Source: Leptospira gomenensis (GTDB lineage: Bacteria > Spirochaetota > Leptospiria > Leptospirales > Leptospiraceae). Taken from it: a stretch of DNA of 64,000 bases. Below, one piece after another: positions 39,121 through 52,673 of the stretch. The stretch lies in the NCBI RefSeq assembly GCF_004770155.1, contig NZ_RQFA01000026.1, forward strand, positions 137,001 to 201,000. The letters are read 5' to 3'. The position numbers were made by a program, and so were the translations under genes. Each line of letters begins with the position of its first letter. Within the stretch, counting starts at the first letter, position 1. Under the pieces are notes generated by a model. That model was given only the letters and a program-made list of their open reading frames with translations, searched no databases and was not told the origin of the DNA.

Positions 39121-39610
39121 TTCCGTTACGAAAGCACAGGAAGAGTTGAACAAGATGACCGAAAAAATGGAAAAGGAATACGGACTCAGTCTGGAAGTTC
39201 CTCCCAAATCGTTCAAGGAGATGAAGGCGCAGTTCATCGAGATAGATTCTAAACGGGTCGTAGTACGGTTTCCGTATGACGAGCGTTTTGCGAATCCGAT
39301 GGGCATCTTTCAGGGGGGGATGCTTTGCACCGCCCTCGACAATACTTTCGGTCCGCTTTCCTATCTCGCCGCGAAAAAACCCTGTGTGACGACGGATCTT
39401 TCCACGCAATTTTTCCGAACTTTTTTTCCCAAGGATGAATTCATCAACATCGAGGCGAAGGTGATTTCAAAATCGCCCGCGATGATGACGATGCAGGCCG
39501 AAGTAAGGAATCCGAAGAACAAACTCATCGCGATTTCCACATCGAGCGTTCTTATCCTTCAGGATTCCATGTTAAAGAGGATGACCGGAAGACAGGATCA
39601 GGAGGATTGA
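39107..39610 (+). CDS. Hotdog-fold thioesterase (PaaI/YiiD type)
   Basis: 167 residues. The hotdog fold shows in the segment NPMGIFQGGMLCTALDNTFGPLSYLA (catalytic loop of PaaI-like acyl-CoA thioesterases) followed by strands VTTDLSTQFFRTFF and INIEAKVISKSPAMMTMQAEV. It would hydrolyse an acyl-CoA or aromatic-CoA; the exact substrate is unclear. AAAGGAG lies 7 bases before the ATG, inside the end of the TetR gene. Regulation by the upstream TetR is likely, which suggests a response to a toxic acyl or aldehyde compound. Confidence 0.9.
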   Translation: MPSTDSVTKAQEELNKMTEKMEKEYGLSLEVPPKSFKEMKAQFIEIDSKRVVVRFPYDERFANPMGIFQGGMLCTALDNTFGPLSYLAAKKPCVTTDLSTQFFRTFFPKDEFINIEAKVISKSPAMMTMQAEVRNPKNKLIAISTSSVLILQDSMLKRMTGRQDQED

Positions 39611-39630
39611 CGGAAATCGTATCAAACGGA

Positions 39631-40566
39631 TCAACTGCAGTCGATTTGGCCGCAGTTTTCCCGTTCCTCCTCCGTTTCCAAGGTTACATGAGAAATTCTT
39701 AATGTTTTAAGGACTTCCCTAACCTTGTCCTTGATGTTTCTTTGTTTTTCCCAGGGAAGGCCGTTTTTCAAAACGAGATGGGCGGTAAGCGCGTTTTCGG
39801 TCGTGCTTAACGACCAGATATGAATATGATGAATATTTAATATCCCTTCGATTGACCTCAATTCCCGTTCCACCGCGTCCGCCCGAATCGCCTCCGGCGC
39901 GGAATCCATGCTCAACCTAAGACTTTCACGGAACAAAGGAACGTTTCCGTAAAGGATTACGAGTCCGACCACGATTCCGGTAACGGGGTCGATCCACTGT
40001 AATCCTGTCCACTGTATCAGCAGTCCCGATACGATTACGCCTAACGATACCAAACCGTCCGCGAGTAGATGTAGATACGCGCCTTTCATATTCAGGTCGT
40101 CGTCCTTCGATTTATGAAAGAGGAACGAAGAGGAAAAGTTGACGACCACTCCCGCGAGCGCGACGAGCGCTATCATTCCTCCCGGAACCGAACTCGGATG
40201 TTTTAGTTTTTCATAGGACTCGTAAAAGATAAAAGCGACCGTTCCGAAAATGAGGATGGAATTCAAAAGGCTGATAAGAATCGATGATTTTTTCAATCCA
40301 TAGGTGAAACGAGGCGAAGGAATTCGTGTCTGTAGTTTGACCGCGATCCATGCTAACAAAAGGGAACTTACATCCATTAGGTTGTGGCCCGCGTCGGAGA
40401 TCAAAGCGAGCGATCCAGACCAAAGACCGATTCCCGCTTCCAAACCGGCGTAGAGGAGGTTGAGCACAATGGCAACGAGTAGGGTTCTATTTACGTTTCC
40501 GGATTTCGCGCCGTGATCGTGATGTGAATGGTCGTGAGAATGTGTGTGATCGTGATGATGTCCCAT
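39631..40566 (-). CDS. Cation diffusion facilitator (zinc/metal exporter)
   Basis: A 311-residue inner membrane exporter of the CDF (CzcD/ZitB) family. The N-terminus is His-rich (MGHHHDHTHSHDHSHHDHG), likely metal-binding. Six helices carry the metal site residues in DAGHNLMD (Asp, His) and the fifth-helix HLLADGLVS (His, Asp). The cytosolic C-terminal domain has HHIHIWSLSTTENALTAHLVL, the usual metal-binding dimer domain. The very end (ENCGQIDCS) has two Cys that may help sense metal. Convergent with the thioesterase gene. Confidence 0.95.
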   Translation of the reverse strand: MGHHHDHTHSHDHSHHDHGAKSGNVNRTLLVAIVLNLLYAGLEAGIGLWSGSLALISDAGHNLMDVSSLLLAWIAVKLQTRIPSPRFTYGLKKSSILISLLNSILIFGTVAFIFYESYEKLKHPSSVPGGMIALVALAGVVVNFSSSFLFHKSKDDDLNMKGAYLHLLADGLVSLGVIVSGLLIQWTGLQWIDPVTGIVVGLVILYGNVPLFRESLRLSMDSAPEAIRADAVERELRSIEGILNIHHIHIWSLSTTENALTAHLVLKNGLPWEKQRNIKDKVREVLKTLRISHVTLETEEERENCGQIDCS

Positions 40567-40789
40567 TTCGTTTTCCAGAAAGTCGAGCTATCGTCCAGAT
40601 TAGAGTCTATGCGCGAATGTAAACAGAAAAATCGATCCGTTGTTGAGAATGGGTTCTCTGATAACGAAGATCGTATGCTCGGACGAATTTACGTAGAATT
40701 AGATTTTCTTAAAGTAGGAACGGAGTTTTCCGTAAAAACCGAAACGATCGGTCGCGGAAAGAATTTTTAGAACAGGATCGGTTCGAACT

Positions 40790-43303
40790 TTATCCGGAAC
40801 TTCGGTCGTTTCGACCGACGTCGAACGAGAGCAATGTCTCTTCCAGTTTTGCGATTCGATCCGCGTTTTTTAGGTCCTTGTACGCTCGGATGAGATTCCT
40901 GAGATTGCGCGCGTTCCTGGGTCTTCTAATACGAAGTCTTTCCCCCATATCCACGGCGCGATGTATTTCTCCGGCTTTACGCAACATTCTGGAAGCATAA
41001 CCTAACATACGTTCGTCGGATGGAACCGCGTCCGTATATTCCTGCAGACAAAAGGAAGTTTTGTGGTATTCCCTGGTTCTGAAAAAAAAGAAAGCGAGTT
41101 CCTTGATCGCGGATGGATGTATCTCTTTACCGTCGCGGAGTTCGGAAAACATTCTTTCCAGAGACCTGCCGTCTTTTTTCGGAAGTTTGATTTTTTCGTC
41201 GTGGCGGATTCTTCCATTCCATTCAATTTTCATAATAGAAAGATCGTCCGTGAGAACGCCTTCGAGATCCAGTTGTCTTTCTATATCCTCCAGATTTCCA
41301 CCGCATCGTTCCACGATTCTCAGAATTCTAGTTTCGTCGTAGTTCATGTTTTTTCCGCCGTCCGTAGTTTCCACAAGGATGTCGTCCCTTCCGTCGGAAC
41401 CGTTGAACAATACGTCTCCGGGTAGAAGCTGAAAGGTCTGTACGGAAAGGGTTCCTTCCACGAGCTGCGATCCCAATTTTCTATAGAACACGTCGTCTCC
41501 CAAAAAGGACGCGATCCCGTCCCGGTAAAGTATGGAATAGGGATGTTCCGCGTTCATATAATACATGAATCCGGTCTTATCGTCTATAACGCCTAACACG
41601 ATCGATACGAGCATCGATCCTTCGAAACTTTCGAACACACGGTGAAGTTCGATGAAGGAGTTTTTCAACCATCGTTCCGGATAGAGATCCTTCATAAACG
41701 AATCGAATCTGGTTCTTTCTATGATGGATTTAAAAACGGCGCCCAATACCAAAGCGCCACCCGCGCCTTGCATCGATTTCCCCATCGCATCCGCGTTGAA
41801 GAACACGGTGACCTTCCTTCCTTTTAATTCGATACTTTCCGTTTTGCAGAGGTCTCCTCCGATTTCGTTGCGGACGTTCTTAAAAAGAAATTCCTTCTTT
41901 TGTTTTATAAAGAATCGGATTCGAACGTTGTCGCTGTCCGCGTTGTTTTTGCCCAAAGGATTGATTAAAAGGGAAGTCAGAAAATAATCCCCGTCCTGTT
42001 GATTCTTGAGTTTACTCATGACGTCCAGGGTTTCGGAAAGTTCTTTCGTTCTTTCCTCTACGCGATGTTCCAGATTGGAGTTTAGCTCTTCGGTTTTGAG
42101 GTGAAGCTCGCTGAAACGTTCCGCCAAAATCGTCGCGATTCCCATCACGTAAATGAAAAACCCGTATTTGCTGAGGGCGATTCCAGTGTTGAGGATCAAA
42201 GAATCGACGACGTCGAAGATCGCCGTCGCGGTGATTACGATCGTTCCGAGGAATAGTCTTTTTGCTGAGGGAAGTTTGTGACGGATTCCCCGGATCAAAA
42301 CGTAGAAATTTACGGGAGCGGCAAAAAAGATCGCGGCGAATTGCCAAAGTCTGAGAAGGTATTCGCAGATATACATCGGAGCGAAAAAGGTGGGGATCGC
42401 CAAAAGGACGTTAAACGCGGAATAATACCGTATCATCGGAACAGTTTTTCCGTTAAAAAGCTGACTCATGAAAGTGAAATAACAGGAAACCAGAATATAC
42501 AACGCTATCAACTCCACTCTTTGAACGATCGTTGTGTCGATTTCGTTTTCGAAAACCGACGAAGATCTCGTGTAGATGTAAAGCCCCAAAAGAAGTGCGA
42601 AAACTCCGAAAGAAAAATTGTGTTTTTCCTTCCTTCTTTTTAGGAATAGGAAAAGATGGTAGAGACCGGTGGTGACGTAAATTCCGATCAACATCATTCC
42701 GATGCGGTCTTGTTCCTGATGAATTAGTTCTTTATAATATCCTAAATCATATCCCGAGGTCAGATAAAATCCGGTATGGTCGTAACGAGGATCTCCGCTC
42801 AATTTGATCAGGATTTTGTTACGTTCGGGTCTGAGGATTTTTTTATCGATTTCGTAAACCTGACCGCGGACCGTTCTGGAAACGAGGACTTTGTCCTTCG
42901 AAATTTTTCCCTCCTGCGCGATCCGTTTTCCGTTCACATAAATTTCGAAAACTTCTCCGATTTCTCCGAAACGAATTCCCGGTTCCTGCGAATTCTCCAA
43001 AAAACCCGAAGGAAGATCGAACTCGGTATAAAAACTGAACGTGTGAAACGAACTTTCCGGTTTGTAGAATTTGTTCGTCCAAATCGGGAAACGGAGAACC
43101 TTCTTCCATTCGTCGTCCGGTTCGAAACTCTCCTCCAGAAATTCCGATTGGAAACGATCCAAAATCCTCCATTCCCGATTTTCACAGACCGATTGAGGGT
43201 CGCATCGTTTCGACAAGTCGATCCGGGTTTCGGAGAACAACGAAGCAGGAACGGTGATCGCGAAATACAAAATATATGCAAAAATTCTAAACTGAAGTTT
43301 CAT
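40790..43303 (-). CDS. 7TM-DISM receptor with PP2C-type phosphatase domain
   Basis: 837 residues from the ATG at 43303; a longer frame starts with TTG and lacks support. A signal peptide (FRIFAYILYFAITVPASLFS) precedes an extracellular DISM-like domain (30-200), seven membrane helices (about 205-400), a coiled coil (EELNSNLEHRVEERTKELS) and a SpoIIE-type phosphatase domain (about 450-680). Metal-binding motifs are present (NEIGGDLC, ADAMGKSMQG, NGSDGRDD, LTDDLSIM). The end (about 700-837) is TPR-like. It would turn an outside signal into dephosphorylation of an anti-sigma antagonist or similar target. Confidence 0.92.
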   Translation of the reverse strand: MKLQFRIFAYILYFAITVPASLFSETRIDLSKRCDPQSVCENREWRILDRFQSEFLEESFEPDDEWKKVLRFPIWTNKFYKPESSFHTFSFYTEFDLPSGFLENSQEPGIRFGEIGEVFEIYVNGKRIAQEGKISKDKVLVSRTVRGQVYEIDKKILRPERNKILIKLSGDPRYDHTGFYLTSGYDLGYYKELIHQEQDRIGMMLIGIYVTTGLYHLFLFLKRRKEKHNFSFGVFALLLGLYIYTRSSSVFENEIDTTIVQRVELIALYILVSCYFTFMSQLFNGKTVPMIRYYSAFNVLLAIPTFFAPMYICEYLLRLWQFAAIFFAAPVNFYVLIRGIRHKLPSAKRLFLGTIVITATAIFDVVDSLILNTGIALSKYGFFIYVMGIATILAERFSELHLKTEELNSNLEHRVEERTKELSETLDVMSKLKNQQDGDYFLTSLLINPLGKNNADSDNVRIRFFIKQKKEFLFKNVRNEIGGDLCKTESIELKGRKVTVFFNADAMGKSMQGAGGALVLGAVFKSIIERTRFDSFMKDLYPERWLKNSFIELHRVFESFEGSMLVSIVLGVIDDKTGFMYYMNAEHPYSILYRDGIASFLGDDVFYRKLGSQLVEGTLSVQTFQLLPGDVLFNGSDGRDDILVETTDGGKNMNYDETRILRIVERCGGNLEDIERQLDLEGVLTDDLSIMKIEWNGRIRHDEKIKLPKKDGRSLERMFSELRDGKEIHPSAIKELAFFFFRTREYHKTSFCLQEYTDAVPSDERMLGYASRMLRKAGEIHRAVDMGERLRIRRPRNARNLRNLIRAYKDLKNADRIAKLEETLLSFDVGRNDRSSG

Positions 43304-43651
43304 TTGATCCGCACCGCGTGTGATCCGTTCGGGAATAAAGGCGGTCCGTTTTTCGTTTTCGGACAATTTTATTTACAGAAGGAAAGTGATCCAACGGAAA
43401 TCGCAAACCGATCCGTAAAACGAAATCTCGTTTTAGGTCGCGTCCGTTTTCGCGTTTCGGTAATCGCCGTATTTCCAACGACGTTCGAATTCCAAACGAA
43501 CTCGTATAACAACCTTCGGAAGAATCGAACCGAGGTTTTGTTCGGAACGGATTTCGATTCCCCCCTTTTTTAAGGAAAAATGTCGCGAAATTCCGCATTG
43601 AAGTAAACTATTGTTGCAATTGTTGTCAAAAAAAGTATTTATTGTCGATTT
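43304..43651. other. Intergenic gap between divergent genes
   Basis: About 350 bases between the phosphatase and the 43652 gene. The right end has a TTGTTGCAATTGTTGTCAA direct repeat and an AT-rich tail that would suit a promoter for the rightward gene. A leftward TTG-started extension of the phosphatase frame covers part of it but is not supported. Confidence 0.4.
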
Positions 43652-44659
43652 ATGTTTTGGAAGAAATTGACTTACTTCTTCTCCTTCCTATTCTTATGTC
43701 ACGGCATAAGCGCGTATCAGGAGGACGGACATTTTTATACGGTTCAAACCGTCCTGAACAATTTTCACACTCCTTCGCCTCTTACGAAAGAGGAGACGGC
43801 GCTCGTCGCGTTTTGCGCCCAACTTCCGGACGAAGTTCCGGAACTCGATGCGATTTCAGTATATCGGAAATTGGCTTTCGGACATCCGCTCCAGTTTTTG
43901 CTCTGGGTTTTTGCGGATCGCGGATCCGGAGACGTTTTGGGAAGAATGGCGGAGGTCCAACAACTTCTGCACGGTTTGACCGGCGGCAATAGCGAACATT
44001 TACGGAAAGTCGCGTTGGAGACGTTGGATCATCTTCGAAGAGAACTCACTTCCAAAAAGGAAAAACAACCCGAAAAACTTTGTGCGCTCGGCTTCGCCTT
44101 TCATTTATTAGGCGATTCCTTCGCTCATCGCAAACTTTCCAATCCCAAAAAGATGTATCCCACGGGTAGGGGACACGCTTCCGACATGACGCTTCCGGAT
44201 CAGCCCGTTCACAGCGATAGTCGCGTCACGGAATGGGAAAATTACGCCAAGGGAATTCCGAACCTATTCCGTTCCAACTTAAAGGACGTCGTGATCCGGG
44301 ACGATTTTCCGAAAGTGCGAGAACTTACCGGAGACAATAATCCTTGGCACTGCATCTTCGGCACAAAGTGCGAAGATAATATGAGGAAAATCTTATTGAA
44401 TCGTCTTCGCGAATCGGATTCATTTCCTAAATACGATCCCATTCAGAAGGAACGTTATCCGGCATCGAACTGTCAAGGTTATGTGGAGAAGGTGGTTGAA
44501 TCCAGAGATATCCCGTTTACTCCGAATTGCGAAAAATCCTGGAAGATCTACAAAACAGTTTCCATGGAGATTTGGAAACGGCTCGGGTATTTTCAGGATA
44601 CTACTTCGCGTAAACAGATCGAGCTCTACGAGGGGGACGGTTTATGGCAGAATCAATAA
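43652..44659 (+). CDS. Secreted protein with phospholipase C/zinc-dependent fold
   Basis: 335 residues with a signal peptide (FFSFLFLCHGISA; mature start near YQEDGHFYTV). His-containing motifs GHFYTVQ at the mature N-terminus and AFHLLGDSFAHRKL near residue 150 recall the zinc-dependent phospholipase C/S1-P1 nuclease group. HASDMTLPDQPVHSDSR may be a further metal segment. Whether it is an active lipase is not certain. It overlaps the downstream small membrane-protein gene by 16 bases. Confidence 0.75.
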   Translation: MFWKKLTYFFSFLFLCHGISAYQEDGHFYTVQTVLNNFHTPSPLTKEETALVAFCAQLPDEVPELDAISVYRKLAFGHPLQFLLWVFADRGSGDVLGRMAEVQQLLHGLTGGNSEHLRKVALETLDHLRRELTSKKEKQPEKLCALGFAFHLLGDSFAHRKLSNPKKMYPTGRGHASDMTLPDQPVHSDSRVTEWENYAKGIPNLFRSNLKDVVIRDDFPKVRELTGDNNPWHCIFGTKCEDNMRKILLNRLRESDSFPKYDPIQKERYPASNCQGYVEKVVESRDIPFTPNCEKSWKIYKTVSMEIWKRLGYFQDTTSRKQIELYEGDGLWQNQ

Positions 44660-45078
44660 GCGACGAGAATCCCCGGAAAAAAAGAAAGAGGAAGGTGAAA
44701 CGGAAATCCATCCTCGGAGAAGTGTTCATCGTTTTTGCGGGACTTCCGATACTTCTGATTTGGGTTTGGTTTAGAACCTTCGTCTGTTGGGGACGTTTGG
44801 GTTTTTTCGGAGAACTTTTTTGTAGGGTTTCCGGAATCATCAAACCGATCCTTTTGGTTTCGACCTTAGTTCTTTTGGTTCTTTGTCTTGTGGATCTTCA
44901 CAAGTTGGGAGACGAACTCGAAGATCTTCCCAAGTGGTCGATGAAGAGAAGTTATCGCGGTTTTCGTTCTTTGGAAAATTGGGATAAGTTCCATGTTCTG
45001 TTTTCATTCGTTTCCTTTTTGGGAGCTTTGATCATAGGAATTTATCTTCTTCGTCATTTCGAATTTAGTTTATTTTAA
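44644..45078 (+). CDS. Small membrane protein, 144 aa
   Basis: Begins with a basic, Arg/Lys-rich tail (about 10-22), then three hydrophobic stretches at about residues 25-45, 63-85 and 118-140. No domain recognised. The ATG has GGGGGA upstream inside the previous gene and overlaps it by 16 bases, so it is translationally coupled. The GMC oxidoreductase gene starts 28 bases downstream, so the three genes may be one operon. Confidence 0.75.
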   Translation: MAESISDENPRKKRKRKVKRKSILGEVFIVFAGLPILLIWVWFRTFVCWGRLGFFGELFCRVSGIIKPILLVSTLVLLVLCLVDLHKLGDELEDLPKWSMKRSYRGFRSLENWDKFHVLFSFVSFLGALIIGIYLLRHFEFSLF

Positions 45079-45105
45079 TATATTTATAGAATTTTCGGGG
45101 TTGTC

Positions 45106-46827
45106 ATGAAAAAATACGAAGCTGTCGTGATAGGAACCGGTTTCGGCGGAGCCGTTAACGGTTGTAGGCTGAGCAAAAAATGGCCGGGACAAGTCTTGGT
45201 TTTGGAGCGCGGTAAACGCTATCCGATGGGCTCCTTTCCCCGTTCTCCGCACGCCATGTCCAAAAATTTTTGGAACGTCCCCGAAGAGAACAGTAGGGTC
45301 CGTCCTAAAAAACTTTCCAAACTGAATCAGACTGGTTTGTTCGATATTAGGAATTATCCGCACATGGACGTGGTTCTTTCCGCGGGATTGGGCGGAGGTT
45401 CCCTGATTTATGCGAACGTTTTTTTGGAGCCGCCCGATCATATCTTCGATGATCGTTGGCCCGCCAACGTCAAAAAAAAGTCTCTTTCACCCTATTATAA
45501 AATTGTAAAAGAGGTTTTGGGTTCTAGACCGATTCCGCAAAACTCGGATCCCCGTAGGCGGATCGTCCGTACGGAGTTGTTTCAAAAATTCGCCAAAGCG
45601 GCGGGAAGAGAATCGAAATTGGCGGATATCAACGTCTTTTTCGGCAACGATTTCAAAAAACCTACACCGATCGGGCTTCAGGAAAAAAACCGATACGGAG
45701 CGGTTCAGACATCCTGCGTTTACTGCGCCGAATGCGACGTAGGTTGTAACACACATTCCAAAAACACGTTGGACCTCAATTATCTTTTCGTAGCGGAGAA
45801 CAAATACAGGGCGGACATACGCACCGAACACCTGGTCGATCGGATCGTACCTTTGGCTCCCGATGGAAGCGACGATCCTTCCTTCCACGGCGAACACGGT
45901 TACAGAGTATATTATAGAAATCTAAATTCCGAAAACCGGGAATTCGAATCCGCGGTGACGAAACGTGTGATTATTTCGGCGGGGACGTTGGGAAGTACGG
46001 AACTTCTTCTGAAATGCAAACAACAATTTAAAACTTTACCGGATGTATCCGATCATTTGGGAAAACAGTTTTCTGGTAACGGGGACTTTCTTTCCTTTGC
46101 GACGCAGGGAAAGGAACCCGCGGATCCTAATTACGGACCGATCATAACGCAGTATACGGATTACAATCTGTTTAAGAATTTCGACCCGCAACGGGCCTTC
46201 GTTTTGGAGGACGCGAGTTATCCGGTTTTCGCTTCGTATTTCACCGAGGCGGCCATCCCTTGGTTTTTGAGGATCGGATTTTTCTTTCATACGATCGTCG
46301 AGCTGTGCAAACGTTTTTTCTCGGGAAAAATTTTCGGAAAAGTGGGTTATCTTTTCAGCGAGTTGATGAAAGGCGACGTTTCCTATACGACCGCGGTTTT
46401 GCTTTGTATGGGAATCGATCGCGCGGACGGAGAAATGGTTTTGGATCGCAAACGCGGTCTGCAAGTGGTATGGCCCCAGAAAAACAGCATGCCTTTGTAC
46501 GAAAGCATTTTAGGAGTCACCAAACGTTTCGCAGCGTTCATCAAAGCAAGAACTCATTTTGCGTTGCCGACTTGGGCGTGGCCGATTCGCAACAACGTTT
46601 CGGTGCATCCCTTAGGGGGTTGTATTCTCGGAACTTCCAAAACGAATTCGGTCACATCCTCGGACCCGAAAACGTTCGGTCAGGTTTTTTCATACCAAGG
46701 ACTTTACGTTGCGGACGGAAGTTTGTCTCCTACCGCCATCGGAGCCAATCCTTCGATGACGATCGCCGCTTTGTCCGAACGCGTTGCGGAAGGAATTACA
46801 GGGATCAAACCCACGGCGAAATTGTAA
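45106..46827 (+). CDS. GMC-family oxidoreductase (cholesterol-oxidase-like)
   Basis: A 573-residue FAD-dependent alcohol or sterol dehydrogenase. The N-terminal dinucleotide fold has VVIGTGFGGAVNG at residues 7-19, then LSAGLGGGSLIYANV near residue 95. A Cys-rich insert, CVYCAECDVGC near residue 205, is found in members of this subgroup. The C-terminal VHPLGGCILGTSK and the YVADGSLSPTAIGANPSMTIAAL motif complete the fold. Paralogous with 52674-54245 and with the first half of 54294-57707. Physiological substrate unknown. Confidence 0.92.
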   Translation: MKKYEAVVIGTGFGGAVNGCRLSKKWPGQVLVLERGKRYPMGSFPRSPHAMSKNFWNVPEENSRVRPKKLSKLNQTGLFDIRNYPHMDVVLSAGLGGGSLIYANVFLEPPDHIFDDRWPANVKKKSLSPYYKIVKEVLGSRPIPQNSDPRRRIVRTELFQKFAKAAGRESKLADINVFFGNDFKKPTPIGLQEKNRYGAVQTSCVYCAECDVGCNTHSKNTLDLNYLFVAENKYRADIRTEHLVDRIVPLAPDGSDDPSFHGEHGYRVYYRNLNSENREFESAVTKRVIISAGTLGSTELLLKCKQQFKTLPDVSDHLGKQFSGNGDFLSFATQGKEPADPNYGPIITQYTDYNLFKNFDPQRAFVLEDASYPVFASYFTEAAIPWFLRIGFFFHTIVELCKRFFSGKIFGKVGYLFSELMKGDVSYTTAVLLCMGIDRADGEMVLDRKRGLQVVWPQKNSMPLYESILGVTKRFAAFIKARTHFALPTWAWPIRNNVSVHPLGGCILGTSKTNSVTSSDPKTFGQVFSYQGLYVADGSLSPTAIGANPSMTIAALSERVAEGITGIKPTAKL

Positions 46828-46918
46828 AATCGGCCGACGGATAAGTTGTAATAAAAAACACGATTCTGCGGGCGAAATGAAAACAAGTGAAACTATTAAG
46901 GCAAAAATATTCGTCTAA

Positions 46919-46932
46919 CACTGCCTGCAGTG
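46919..46932. promoter_or_regulatory. Small perfect palindrome upstream of the 1401-aa cyclase gene
   Basis: CACTGC and GCAGTG are perfectly complementary with a two-base centre (46919-46932), 35 bases before the cyclase ATG. It could be an operator or a hairpin in the leader; no protein partner is proposed. Confidence 0.4.
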
Positions 46933-46966
46933 AAAACCGTATAAAAAAATCGTTTTTAGGTTTATT

Positions 46967-51172
<4,206 letters not shown>

Positions 51173-51774
51173 CCTCGGCGGTTTATCGTCGTTGGAACGG
51201 TCGGAGCGGCGGGGGATGCGGGAGGGGAATCGGTTGATCGGTCCGCCGGTTTGCAAGAACCCGAGTCCGCTTTTGTAAGCCGAAGCGGTGAAGCCGAGTA
51301 AGATCGGAGGGAATATGCTTGTTTCGAAAGCAAAATCTAAGTTATACGATTGTCAGGGTTAAACTACAATAACATCATCGTTTCCACCGAGTCGATTTCG
51401 ACATCGGATACGTTTTTCTTTTTATCCGTTAACTTTTTAAAACAATACTCTATAAATTTGAAATCGAAAATCATCGTTTCAGTTTCGTAAAAATCTGGAA
51501 TAAAACATTTGGTTCGAATCGTTTTTGCTAAATCTTTATCTTGAGCAAAATTTCCGAAAAGGTCGTTAACGTTCAATTTCCTAAAGTGATACTAATGGGA
51601 ACGGACCTGGATAGAACCCGGCATCTATCATTTAACTCCGTATTCGATCGATCTATCGCCTAACATAATTGATGCGAACAAGATGCCGAAACTTTGAGGA
51701 ATAAATAGAAAATTTAAATTCGTTCGCTCCCTTGCGCCTCCAAAACGAACCGGAGATTCACGTCTTCCGGTTTC
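51173..51774. other. Gap with possible gene remnants
   Basis: About 600 bases. It holds a possible 70-codon frame at 51364-51576 and a 15-codon ATG frame at about 51314 with a good GGAGGG ribosome site. The latter, so short, looks like the stub of a lost gene. The stretch 51577-51774 has no supported feature. Confidence 0.4.
51364..51576 (-). CDS. Doubtful small ORF, 70 aa
   Basis: AT-rich frame with a TTG start and no clear ribosome site. Residues KTIRTKCFIPDFYETETMIFDFKFIEYCFKKLTDKKK look protein-like, with alternating hydrophobics, and may be the surviving end of a decayed gene rather than a working one. No family recognised. Confidence 0.25.
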   Translation of the reverse strand: MNVNDLFGNFAQDKDLAKTIRTKCFIPDFYETETMIFDFKFIEYCFKKLTDKKKNVSDVEIDSVETMMLL

Positions 51775-52485
51775 CTACTTGGCTTTTTTTCCCGCAAAAA
51801 AGGCGATCGCTCCGATTACGTAGAGTTCGTAGTCCTTGAAATTCTCCTTAAGTGCCGCTTCTAGATCGGGTAACGTGTCTTCCGTATTGTGGAACACGCC
51901 TTTCCGATTCAAATTTTTCATTCCTTTTCTGGAAAGAAGGTGAGTCTGACCGAGATCGTGTAATCCGGTCGCTCCGAAAATGACCCCTTCCGGTTTGCGT
52001 ATCTTGAGAAGATTTTGAAACGCGACGGAAGCCTTTTTTCGTATCGCGCCGGGAACACAATGAAAAAGAAAACTCATTCCGATCGAATCGAATTTTTCCT
52101 TGGTCTGAATCGGTTCCAGAATATTCGCGCGATACGCGTTGAGCTGCCCGGCGATTCCCGCGAGTCTTCGTTTAGATTCGATGAGGCTGTTCGGATTCAG
52201 ATCCATAACGGAGATGGAGGGTTTTTCCACGGGGAACTTCGCCTTTTGCAGAAGATATCCGGTTCCCACTCCGATGTCGAGATGGTTTCCGCTCAAATAC
52301 TTATTGTATAAATCAACCATGTTCTGCGGAGGACAACGCCATAACCAGCGGCTGATGATATGCAATACGATAAGATCGTAAACTCTAAGAAAACTACTCG
52401 TATAAACCTGTTGTCCCGCGATCACTTCCTTGCTGTATTGGTTTTCGGATAATCCAAGGTCGATATAGAGTTGATCTTGCTGCAT
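51775..52485 (-). CDS. Class I SAM-dependent methyltransferase
   Basis: 236 residues. SAM-binding motif I is HLDIGVGTGYLL near residue 72, motif II SVMDLNPNSL, then FDSIGMSFLFHCV (motif IV region). The rest lacks a substrate-specific feature I can name; small molecule substrate most likely. ATG start with AAGGAAAG six bases upstream. A gap of 188 bp separates it from the GMC genes upstream on the same strand, so cotranscription is uncertain. Confidence 0.9.
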   Translation of the reverse strand: MQQDQLYIDLGLSENQYSKEVIAGQQVYTSSFLRVYDLIVLHIISRWLWRCPPQNMVDLYNKYLSGNHLDIGVGTGYLLQKAKFPVEKPSISVMDLNPNSLIESKRRLAGIAGQLNAYRANILEPIQTKEKFDSIGMSFLFHCVPGAIRKKASVAFQNLLKIRKPEGVIFGATGLHDLGQTHLLSRKGMKNLNRKGVFHNTEDTLPDLEAALKENFKDYELYVIGAIAFFAGKKAK

Positions 52486-52673
52486 TTTTCTTTCCTTTTC
52501 GAGCCCTTTTCGTGTGAACGGACGGAGTGTTATTTTACGGAATTCTTAATTAGTTTTATTTTAAAATAAAAAAGAATCAAGAATTCATAATTCATTATTC
52601 TTGAATATAATAAAACTTTGTCCATTCATTTGCGGAATTCGAATCAAAGCCGCGGCCGAACTCCTTTATCTTC
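52486..52673. other. AT-rich promoter region with 8-bp inverted repeat
   Basis: About 190 bases, strongly AT-rich between 52540 and 52620. Arms TCAAGAAT (52577-52584) and ATTCTTGA (52597-52604) form a perfect inverted repeat with a 12-base loop. On the minus strand TTGATT and TAAAAC at about 16-base spacing could be the methyltransferase promoter. Confidence 0.5.

Noticed and set aside
43304..43366. Upstream extension of the 7TM-PP2C gene
   Set aside because: It needs a TTG start and would put 21 residues before an otherwise normal signal peptide.
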